Below the pieces are notes generated by a model, which did not search any database, was not told where the DNA came from, and was given only the letters and a program-made list of their open reading frames with translations. The position numbers were made by a program, and so were the translations under genes. Positions 1 to 4,775 of a stretch of DNA of 6,318 bases are shown here, piece after piece. This DNA is from Gammaproteobacteria bacterium. GTDB taxonomy: Bacteria; Pseudomonadota; Gammaproteobacteria; Steroidobacterales; Steroidobacteraceae. Position 1 is the stretch's first letter. Each line of letters opens with the position of its first letter. Where the stretch lies: positions 1 through 6,318 of the forward strand of contig JADLDF010000054.1 of NCBI GenBank assembly GCA_020846815.1, read 5' to 3'.

Positions 1-72
1 CGCGCCAAATTCCGCAGGCTTGGCGCCCTCCGCAGAGCTAATATGGCGCCCAACAACACCCGCCACGCCTCT

Positions 73-99
73 CCCTGGAAGCGCACCAGGGCGGGTTTT
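73..99 (+). terminator. Weak terminator-like hairpin
   Basis: A perfect 6-bp GC-rich stem (CCCTGG at 73-78, CCAGGG at 86-91) with a 7-nt loop is followed by CGGG and a run of four T (96-99). This could end a transcript entering from the left edge; one reading frame there stops at 39-41. The stem is short, and a GC spacer separates it from a short T tract, so this may be chance in GC-rich DNA. It also lies just upstream of the ribosome binding site of the next small ORF. Confidence 0.25.
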
Positions 100-114
100 C
101 CCTTCGGAGACGCC

Positions 115-288
115 ATGAGCGTTGCAGTCGTACCCGCCGCCTGGACTAGATTCAGCCATGAAACCCGCATCGTGCTCGGCGAGCGGGATTTCGCGCTTCT
201 AATCGCAGCCACCCGCAAACCCTTCAAGCCGAATACCGCGCTGTCGCAGGCGCTGATGGCCGCGCGACGGGAAGTCCGTCGTGCCTGA
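115..288 (+). CDS. Truncated DUF1778 (TacA-type) antitoxin-like ORF, probable relic
   Basis: The ORF has 57 codons. Residues about 15-57 (ETRIVLGERDF, then KPFKPNTALSQAL and a basic RREVRRA end) resemble the C-terminal toxin-neutralising half of DUF1778/TacA antitoxins, whose usual pattern is an 'LSERDF..F' segment, then a 'P.PN.AL..AL' segment. Family members are about 90 residues long and begin with a ribbon-helix-helix DNA-binding domain. That domain is missing here: residues 1-14 (MSVAVVPAAWTRFS) do not look like it, and neither does the open frame back to the left edge. The ATG at 115 is preferred because GGAGA (106-110) lies just upstream; an in-frame ATG at 43 would add 24 unconvincing residues. 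No GNAT acetyltransferase toxin, the usual downstream partner, follows. I infer a decayed orphan antitoxin. If made, the peptide might still bind a toxin but should not bind an operator. The family match is from memory of the consensus, not from a search. Confidence 0.5.
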   Translation: MSVAVVPAAWTRFSHETRIVLGERDFALLIAATRKPFKPNTALSQALMAARREVRRA

Positions 289-507
289 TAGCACGTGAGG
301 CGGCGCCTCGCCTGCTGTAGCTAGGCCTGTAGCTAGATCAACGCGATACCGGCCAAACTCCAAATGAATCAAAACCCTACTACTTCTCCCCGCGAGCAGG
401 TGCAGAACGTCGAGTAGCGTCCGGCGCCGGCCGGATCTGCGCCAAACGGTACTTCGGCATGGGTGCGATGTCCGCGCGGCTCTCGCCGTAGAGCCCATCG
501 CGCCCGG
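289..507. other. Intergenic stretch of mixed composition, no gene seen
   Basis: No convincing gene occurs here on either strand. Roughly 315-405 is clearly richer in A and T than the rest of the window and contains several A runs and CTAG motifs. This fits decayed or acquired DNA next to the antitoxin remnant. A small inverted repeat, GAGGC (297-301) and GCCTC (305-309), follows the antitoxin-like ORF but has no T tract. A 17-codon ORF from the ATG at 364 ends at a TAG (415-417) in the same frame as the unknown 79-aa ORF further on. Its sequence gives no reason to call it real. Confidence 0.5.
315..336. repeat. 12-bp tandem direct repeat containing CTGTAGCTAG
   Basis: The 10-mer CTGTAGCTAG occurs at 315-324 and again at 327-336, separated by GC, giving a 12-bp period. 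Each copy contains the self-complementary TAGCTA core. CTAG is generally rare in proteobacterial DNA, so two copies so close together are notable. The repeat could be a slippage duplication, a tandem protein-binding site or the scar of a mobile element. Nothing in the sequence decides between these. Confidence 0.6.
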
Positions 508-747
508 ATGCCGGAGCTGATCGCGCGTCTGCATGCGCTGCTGCGCGCCGTTCCGGACCTGCGTGCCGCGGCGCCGGAAGCGGTGGTCGCCGTGGAGGTG
601 CGCGATCGGGAGTGGCTGGCGCGCGTGGTCGCAGGCACAGTCGGCGGCGGCCAGAACAGCTACGTCACGCTCAGCAACCAGGCCGAAGGCTCCGCGCCGC
701 TGTCGGTGCTGGAGCTGGCCAGGGTCATTCGCGGGCTTCAGCCCTGA
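508..747 (+). CDS. Hypothetical protein, 79 aa, family not recognised
   Basis: The ORF has 79 codons and a strong G/C bias at third positions, like the core genes nearby, which supports real coding. The predicted protein starts with an amphipathic helix-like segment (PELIARLHALLRAVPDL), then an Ala/Glu/Val-rich stretch (EAVVAVEVRDREWLARVVAG) that alternates like beta strand. A GGGQNSYVTLSNQ segment and a final helix-like LSVLELARVIRGLQP complete it. I see no signal peptide, membrane segment, metal-binding cysteines or nucleotide-binding motif, so it is probably a small soluble cytoplasmic protein. The ATG at 508 was chosen because the residues before it, reachable from a GTG at 463, are Arg-rich and look non-coding. 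Neither start has a good Shine-Dalgarno. It occupies the place upstream of gmk where yicC often lies, but it does not resemble YicC, which is near 290 residues. It could be a lineage-specific gene or the 3' remnant of a larger one. Confidence 0.45.
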   Translation: MPELIARLHALLRAVPDLRAAAPEAVVAVEVRDREWLARVVAGTVGGGQNSYVTLSNQAEGSAPLSVLELARVIRGLQP

Positions 748-838
748 TCGCGCGGCGGCAGACTCTCGCGACCATGTCGGCGCGGCGGCGATCGCCGTTC
801 CTGCGACGCCCTGCCCGGGAAGCGGCGTCCGTCCGCGG

Positions 839-844
839 TAGAAT
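839..844 (+). promoter_or_regulatory. Candidate -10 box (TAGAAT) for gmk
   Basis: TAGAAT, one mismatch from the sigma-70 consensus TATAAT, stands in very GC-rich DNA about 115 bp upstream of the gmk ATG. No recognisable TTGACA-like -35 box occurs at 16-18 bp, so the call rests on the -10 hexamer and its position. If used, transcription would start near 851 and leave a leader of about 110 nt. Confidence 0.3.
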
Positions 845-960
845 CGCGGCCGTCACTGCAACCAGGCCGCAGCCGTGGCCCATTCCGACATCGTGAGCAC
901 GCGCCAACCCAGCACATCGACGGCCGCCCGCGGGCGCCGCGGCCCGACGGGCTGCCACTG

Positions 961-1599
961 ATGCCCGGCGGTCATCTGTTCGTGATCGCCGCGCCCTCGG
1001 GCGCCGGCAAGACCAGCCTCGTCAAGGCGCTGCTCGAGCGCGAGCCGCAGCTGCGCGTCTGCGTCTCGCACACCACGCGCCCGAAGCGGCCGAACGAGAT
1101 CGACGGGCACGACTACCACTTCGTCGATCGCGAACGCTTCCGGCGGATGGTGCGCGACGGCGCCTTCCTCGAGCACGCTGCGGTATTCGACAACGACTAC
1201 GGCACCAGCCTCGGGGCGCTGCAGGACGCCTTCGGCGCGGGCTTCGACATCGTGCTCGAGATCGACTGGCAGGGCGCGCGCCAGGTGCGGGCCAAGGTGC
1301 CCGAGTGCATCTCCATCTTCGTCCTGCCGCCCTCGCGCCTGGCGCTGGAGCAGCGGCTGCACAACCGCCGTACCGACAGCCCCGAAGTCATCGCCCGCCG
1401 GCTGCGCGACGCCGTGACCGACATGGGGCACTACGGCGAGTTCGACTGCGTGGTCGTCAACGACGACTTCGAGGCGGCCGTCGCCGATCTGCGGCGGATC
1501 ATCGCCGCGGCCCGGGACTCGGGGGTGGCCGCCGCGGGCCTGGATCCGGAACGCGCGTCATTGCGGCCGCTGGTCGGGGAGCTGCTGGGCAAGGGCTGA
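961..1599 (+). CDS. gmk: Guanylate kinase
   Basis: Cytoplasmic enzyme (EC 2.7.4.8) that phosphorylates GMP or dGMP with ATP to GDP or dGDP, an essential step in GTP supply. At 212 aa it is the usual bacterial length (E. coli 207). The P-loop APSGAGKT is residues 11-18. The GMP-binding segment begins SHTTRPKRPNEIDGHDYHFV (36-55), which contains the guanylate kinase signature. Further conserved elements are FLEHA (69-73), YGTS (80-83), VLEIDWQGARQV (98-109), LPPS (122-125) and the lid region RRTDSPEVIARRL (136-148). The C-terminal NDDFEAAVADLRRII helix is also typical. The ATG at 961 gives the normal short N-terminus before the first beta strand. No clear Shine-Dalgarno precedes it, but a short frame beginning at GTG 875 stops at 959-961 and overlaps this ATG as TGATG, so translational coupling is possible. 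A gap of 115 bp separates gmk from rpoZ. Gmk is a known ppGpp-inhibited enzyme in some bacteria, which makes linkage to spoT functionally sensible. Confidence 0.97.
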   Translation: MPGGHLFVIAAPSGAGKTSLVKALLEREPQLRVCVSHTTRPKRPNEIDGHDYHFVDRERFRRMVRDGAFLEHAAVFDNDYGTSLGALQDAFGAGFDIVLEIDWQGARQVRAKVPECISIFVLPPSRLALEQRLHNRRTDSPEVIARRLRDAVTDMGHYGEFDCVVVNDDFEAAVADLRRIIAAARDSGVAAAGLDPERASLRPLVGELLGKG

Positions 1600-1624
1600 A
1601 TAGCCCGTGGCGCCGGCACCACGG
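1593..1624 (+). other. Two adjacent small hairpins at the gmk 3' end
   Basis: GGGCT (1593-1597) and AGCCC (1602-1606) form a 5-bp stem around the gmk stop codon. CCGTGG (1605-1610) and CCACGG (1619-1624) form a 6-bp stem, and the two share bases 1605-1606. No T tract follows, so this is not a canonical intrinsic terminator. It could slow 3' exonuclease decay or act as a pause, or it may simply reflect GC-rich sequence. Confidence 0.25.
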
Positions 1625-1660
1625 CGCACGATCCGCTGGGCGGGAACCCTCGATCTCGCC

Positions 1661-1666
1661 TATACT
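1661..1666 (+). promoter_or_regulatory. Candidate -10 box (TATACT) for rpoZ-spoT
   Basis: TATACT, one mismatch from TATAAT, is an AT-rich island in the GC-rich gmk-rpoZ gap. It lies 48 bp upstream of the rpoZ ATG. No convincing -35 hexamer is seen at 16-18 bp spacing, so it may need an activator or be a weak promoter. Transcription would start near 1673, leaving a leader of about 40 nt with the rpoZ ribosome binding site. Confidence 0.4.
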
Positions 1667-1702
1667 TGTCGACCTTTCCGCATCGAACTTCCGGGCCGGC
1701 CC

Positions 1703-1708
1703 GAAGGA
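1703..1708 (+). promoter_or_regulatory. rpoZ Shine-Dalgarno (GAAGGA)
   Basis: GAAGGA lies six bases before the ATG at 1715. It fixes the rpoZ start over the in-frame upstream codons, including a start at 1607 that would add 36 residues lacking omega similarity. Confidence 0.65.
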
Positions 1709-1714
1709 TCCAGC

Positions 1715-2005
1715 ATGGCGCGCATCACCGTCGAAGACTGCCTCCAGAACGTCGACAACATCTTCCAGCTCGTGATCCTCGCTTCGCAGCGGGCGCGGCG
1801 CCTCGCCAACGGCGCCGAGGCCACCGTGCCCTGGGAGAACGACAAGCCGACGGTCGTGGCGCTGCGCGAGATCGCGGCCGGCAACATCACGCCGGAGATG
1901 CTGCTCGAACCGGAGCCCGAGCCGGAACCGCCGGCGCCGCTGCTGCCCGACATCATGGAGCCCGAGCCCGGCTTCCGCGCGCCGCAGTTCGGCCTCGGAG
2001 ACTGA
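1715..2005 (+). CDS. rpoZ: DNA-directed RNA polymerase omega subunit
   Basis: The smallest core subunit of RNA polymerase. It clamps the beta-prime C-terminus and aids assembly, and in E. coli it contributes to ppGpp binding site 1 at the omega/beta-prime interface. The protein is 96 aa (E. coli 91). The N-terminal [20 protein letters not shown] (1-20) and the following [10 protein letters not shown] match the family's MAR-T-ED-L segment and the first helices. [18 protein letters not shown] (about 48-65) is the second conserved block. The N-terminal MAR, which carries the ppGpp-contacting region in E. coli, is intact. The C-terminal third is unlike E. coli: an acidic, proline-rich tail of Glu-Pro repeats ([12 protein letters not shown], later MEPEPGF) that is probably disordered. 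The family tail is variable, so this does not argue against function. A well-placed GAAGGA precedes the ATG. The gap to spoT is 67 bp without a terminator, consistent with co-transcription. Confidence 0.95.
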   Translation: MARITVEDCLQNVDNIFQLVILASQRARRLANGAEATVPWENDKPTVVALREIAAGNITPEMLLEPEPEPEPPAPLLPDIMEPEPGFRAPQFGLGD

Positions 2006-2072
2006 TCCGCCCCATCAGCGAAACCCCAGCGGAGCGTCGAGGCCCGGCTCGACAAGGACCTCGGCAGTCGCA

Positions 2073-4277
2073 ATGGACTATGCCCAGACGCTCCTCGGTT
2101 TCCTGCCCGGCGCCTCGCGGCGCACGCCGGGCCTCAAGGACCTGCTGAACGCGGCGGAAGCCTATCTCCCGCCCGACCAGGTCGAGCGCGTCCGCGCCGC
2201 CGCCGAATTCGGCGCCGAGGCCCACCGCGGCCAGAAGCGCAAGACCGGCGAGCCCTACATCGCCCACCCGGTCGCGGCCGCCGAAATCCTCGCCGAGCTG
2301 CGCCTCGACCCCGACACGATCGTCGCGGCGATCCTGCACGACGTCATCGAAGACACGCCGATCGCCAAGGCGGAGATCGCGGCGAAATTCGGCAATACCG
2401 TGGCCGAGATCGTCGACGGCGTCACCAAGCTCGACCAGATCAAGTTCAAGAACCGCGAGGAAGCGCAGGCGGAATCGTTCCGCAAGATGCTGCTCGCGAT
2501 GGTGCGTGACCTGCGCGTCATCCTCGTCAAGCTCGCCGACCGCACGCACAACATGCGCACCATCGGCGGCATGCCGGCGCCGCGGCGGCGCGCGATCGCG
2601 AAGGAAACTCTCGACATCTACGCACCGATCGCCGAGCGGCTCGGACTGTACAAGCTCAAGCTCGAGCTCGAGGAGCTCGGCTTCCGCGCGCTCTACCCGC
2701 AGCGCTACCGCGTGCTCGAGCGCACGCTGAAGCGCGCCCGCGGCAACCAGAAGGAGTTCCTCTCCAAGATCGCCGACCAGATCCGCGCGCAGCTCGCACG
2801 GCAGGGCATCGCGGGCCGCGTCGAAGCGCGCGAGAAGCACCTCTACAGCATCTACCGCAAGATGCTGCGCAAGCGCATGGCGCTGAACGAGATCGTCGAC
2901 GTCTACGGGCTGCGCGTGATCACCGACTCGCCGGACACCTGCTACCGCGCGCTCGGCGCGGTGCACGCGGTCTACAAGCCGATGCCCGGGCGCTTCAAGG
3001 ACTACATCGCGATCCCGCGCGTCAACGGCTACCAGTCGCTGCACACGACGCTGTTCGGGCCGAACGGCGTGCCGATCGAGGTGCAGATCCGCACCGACGA
3101 CATGCATCGCATCGCCGAGTCGGGCATCGCGGCGCACTGGAAGTACAAGGCCGGCGGCGACGACACGCGCACCGAGCAGGACCGCGCGCGCGAGTGGCTG
3201 ACCAATCTGGTCGCGATGCAGGAAGGCGGCAACTCCGAGGAATTCCTCGAGAGCGTCAAGGTGGACCTCTTTCCCGACAAGGTCTACGTGTTCACGCCCA
3301 AGGGCCAGATCCTGCGCCTGCCGCGCGGCGCGACCGTGGTCGACTTCGCCTATGCGGTGCACACCGACGTCGGCAACCGCTGCGTCGCCGCCAAGGTCGA
3401 CCGGCGGCTCTCGCCGCTGCGCACCGTGCTGCGCAACGGCCAGACGGTCGAGATCGTGACCGCCAAGGGTGCGATGCCGAACCCCGCCTGGGTGAATTTC
3501 GTCGTCACCGCCAAGGCGCGCACCGCCATCCGCCAGTACCTCAAGGGCCTGCGGCGCTCCGAGGCGATCGAGCTCGGGCAGCGGCTGGTCAACCAGGCAC
3601 TGGCCGATTTCAAGCTGTCGCTGAAGAACATCGACGAGGCGGTGATCGCGGCCGCGCTCGGCGAGCTCGGCATGCAGGACCGCGACGAGCTGTTCGAAAA
3701 GATCGGCCTCGGCGAGCGGCTCGCGCCGCTGGTCGCGCGGCGTCTCGTGCCGCCGGCGCCGGGCAGCGCTGCGCCGCAGACCGGTGTCGAGGGCGCCGTG
3801 GCCACGACTCCGGCCGCGCCGCTCGCGGTCGCCGGCACCGAGGGGCTGCTGGTCACCTACGCGCGCTGCTGCTTCCCGATCCCGGGCGACCCGATCCTCG
3901 CCTTCCTCTCGGCGGGCCGCGGCATCGTCGTGCACCGCGAGACCTGCGCGAACGTCGACGACTATCGCAAGCATCCGGAGAACTGGATCTCGGTGGTCTG
4001 GGAGTCGAACCCGAGCCGCATGTTCGGGTCCGAGCTCAAGATCGAGGTGCAGAACCGCATGGGCGTGCTGGCGGCCGTGGCCGCGGCGATCGCCGGCACC
4101 GAGACCAACATCGACCACGTCGAGCTCGAGGAACGCGATGCCGAGACCTCGGTGCTGGTGTTCGAGGTCAAGGTGCGCGACCGCCGTCACCTCGCGCGCA
4201 TCCTGCGCGTGATCCGCCGCATGCCGGAAGTGCTGACGGTCAAGCGCACGCTCGCAACGCGCAAGGGCGAGGACTGA
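2073..4277 (+). CDS. spoT: Bifunctional (p)ppGpp synthetase/hydrolase SpoT (long RSH)
   Basis: A 734-aa long RelA/SpoT homologue (E. coli SpoT 702) that makes and degrades the alarmone ppGpp, linking nutrient stress to transcription. The HD hydrolase domain is about residues 30-200. Its metal and catalytic residues appear intact: H65 (PYIAHP), H89-D90 (LHDVIEDT) and D156 (KLADRTHN), so hydrolase activity is expected. The synthetase domain is about 240-360, with YGLRVI (278-283), GRFKDYIA (306-313), NGYQSLHTT (318-326) and EVQIRT (336-341). Likely catalytic acids are D276 and E336. The RFKD motif (R-x-K-D) is the form found in bifunctional enzymes; RelA-type enzymes have E-x-D-D. A TGS domain (about 400-463, DLFPDKVYVFTPKG) is followed by a helical region. 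An Ala/Pro-rich linker (about 560-588) leads to a zinc-finger-like segment with C599-C600 and H621...C625, and a C-terminal ACT domain (about 640-728). The start gives about 17 residues more than E. coli SpoT. The nearest SD-like AAGGA (2054-2058) is 14 nt away, so initiation may be weak. It follows rpoZ by 67 bp. Confidence 0.97.
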   Translation: MDYAQTLLGFLPGASRRTPGLKDLLNAAEAYLPPDQVERVRAAAEFGAEAHRGQKRKTGEPYIAHPVAAAEILAELRLDPDTIVAAILHDVIEDTPIAKAEIAAKFGNTVAEIVDGVTKLDQIKFKNREEAQAESFRKMLLAMVRDLRVILVKLADRTHNMRTIGGMPAPRRRAIAKETLDIYAPIAERLGLYKLKLELEELGFRALYPQRYRVLERTLKRARGNQKEFLSKIADQIRAQLARQGIAGRVEAREKHLYSIYRKMLRKRMALNEIVDVYGLRVITDSPDTCYRALGAVHAVYKPMPGRFKDYIAIPRVNGYQSLHTTLFGPNGVPIEVQIRTDDMHRIAESGIAAHWKYKAGGDDTRTEQDRAREWLTNLVAMQEGGNSEEFLESVKVDLFPDKVYVFTPKGQILRLPRGATVVDFAYAVHTDVGNRCVAAKVDRRLSPLRTVLRNGQTVEIVTAKGAMPNPAWVNFVVTAKARTAIRQYLKGLRRSEAIELGQRLVNQALADFKLSLKNIDEAVIAAALGELGMQDRDELFEKIGLGERLAPLVARRLVPPAPGSAAPQTGVEGAVATTPAAPLAVAGTEGLLVTYARCCFPIPGDPILAFLSAGRGIVVHRETCANVDDYRKHPENWISVVWESNPSRMFGSELKIEVQNRMGVLAAVAAAIAGTETNIDHVELEERDAETSVLVFEVKVRDRRHLARILRVIRRMPEVLTVKRTLATRKGED

Positions 4278-4293
4278 GCGACGCGCCGGCCGC

Positions 4294-4334
4294 AGCAAAA
4301 ATAGATCAGATTTTAAATCTGATCTATTTTTGCT
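4294..4334. repeat. Perfect 41-bp AT-rich palindrome between spoT and ridA
   Basis: The 20-base arm at 4294-4313 (AGCAAAAATAG...GATTT) is the exact reverse complement of 4315-4334 (AAATC...CTATTTTTGCT), around a single central T at 4314. It is strongly AT-rich although both flanks are very GC-rich. It contains two GATC sites placed symmetrically. A further inverted pair of 7 bp, CGCGCCG (4282-4288) and CGGCGCG (4335-4341), could extend the structure with a 5-nt bulge on the left. It begins 16 bp after the spoT stop. Candidate roles are a bidirectional terminator, a dyad protein-binding site, or a dispersed palindromic repeat of the REP/MITE kind. Sharp edges and atypical composition favour either strong selection or insertion. 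Confidence 0.9.
4297..4331 (+). terminator. Possible bidirectional terminator after spoT
   Basis: Within the palindrome, an A5 tract (4297-4301) and a T5 tract (4327-4331) flank a 12-bp stem, the arrangement of a two-way intrinsic terminator. The position just after the spoT stop fits. Against this, the stem is AT-rich, with only 4 G-C pairs in 12. The U tract would also be drawn into the extended stem, and no convergent gene exists to need a two-way terminator. If it works, ridA-recG would need their own promoter, yet I see no clear -10 box in 4335-4374. Confidence 0.4.
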
Positions 4335-4374
4335 CGGCGCGATGCTCGCGACGCCGCGGCGGGACGGTTTCACT

Positions 4375-4378
4375 GGAG
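4375..4378 (+). promoter_or_regulatory. ridA Shine-Dalgarno (GGAG) that decides the start
   Basis: GGAG lies one base before an ATG at 4380 and ten bases before an in-frame ATG at 4389. The first is too close for normal initiation. The second is within working range and gives the family-typical length, so 4389 is preferred. Confidence 0.55.
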
Positions 4379-4388
4379 AATGACGACC

Positions 4389-4775
4389 ATGGGCAAGCAG
4401 ACCATCCACACCGATCAGGCACCGAAGGCGATCGGCATCTATTCGCAGGCGGTGCGGGCCGGCGACACGGTCTACATCTCGGGCCAGATCCCGCTCGATC
4501 CGACGAGCGGCGAGCTGGTCGGCGGCGACATCGACAAGGAGATCCGCCGCGCGTTCGACAACCTCGCGGCGATCGCCAAAGCCGCCGGCGGCTCGCTCGC
4601 CGATGCGGTCAAGGTGACGGTGTTCCTCACCGACCTCGCGAACTTCGCGAAGGTCAACGAGATCATGGCGCAGTACGTGCCGCAGCCCTGGCCGGCGCGC
4701 GCCGCGGTCGGCGTCTCGCAGCTGCCGCGCGGGGCGCGGGTCGAGGTCGAGTGCATCCTGCACCTCGGGTCCTGA
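4389..4775 (+). CDS. ridA: RidA family 2-iminobutanoate/2-iminopropanoate deaminase
   Basis: A member of the YjgF/YER057c/UK114 family. It hydrolyses the reactive enamine/imine intermediates (2-aminoacrylate and its relatives) released by PLP-dependent dehydratases such as IlvA. This gives the 2-oxoacid and ammonia and protects PLP enzymes in the cytosol. From the ATG at 4389 it is 128 aa, the same as E. coli RidA; an ATG at 4380 would add three residues but sits directly on the GGAG. Typical features are [12 protein letters not shown] (11-22) with Y18, the ISGQIPLDP block (30-38), [10 protein letters not shown] (75-83), and [20 protein letters not shown] (102-121). R104 and E121 correspond to the substrate-binding Arg105 and Glu120 of E. 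coli, so the deaminating archetype seems intact. RidA works as a trimer with active sites between subunits. The end VECILHLGS differs slightly from the common IEAIA ending. Its 3' end overlaps the likely recG start, and the palindrome lies upstream. Confidence 0.94.
   Translation: MGKQTIHTDQAPKAIGIYSQAVRAGDTVYISGQIPLDPTSGELVGGDIDKEIRRAFDNLAAIAKAAGGSLADAVKVTVFLTDLANFAKVNEIMAQYVPQPWPARAAVGVSQLPRGARVEVECILHLGS

Noticed and set aside
3..41. Possible 3' end of a gene entering from the left edge (12 codons then TAA)
   Set aside because: Too short to judge. Another frame is also open here and nothing in the peptide is recognisable.
364..417. 17-codon ORF in the same frame as the 79-aa ORF, split from it by a TAG, suggesting one gene broken by a nonsense mutation
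   Set aside because: The residues between the TAG and position 508 are Arg/Pro/Gly-rich and look non-coding, so there is no sign that they once formed a single protein.
786..797. 12-bp palindrome CGGCGATCGCCG upstream of gmk as an operator
   Set aside because: Short GC palindromes of this kind are expected by chance at this base composition. It contains GCGATCGC but shows no repetition or clear link to a promoter.
853..1431. A 192-codon minus-strand frame over the gmk 5' half
   Set aside because: It is antisense to gmk, which has complete catalytic motifs. The composition (Val/Glu/Arg/Asp-rich) is typical of a shadow frame.
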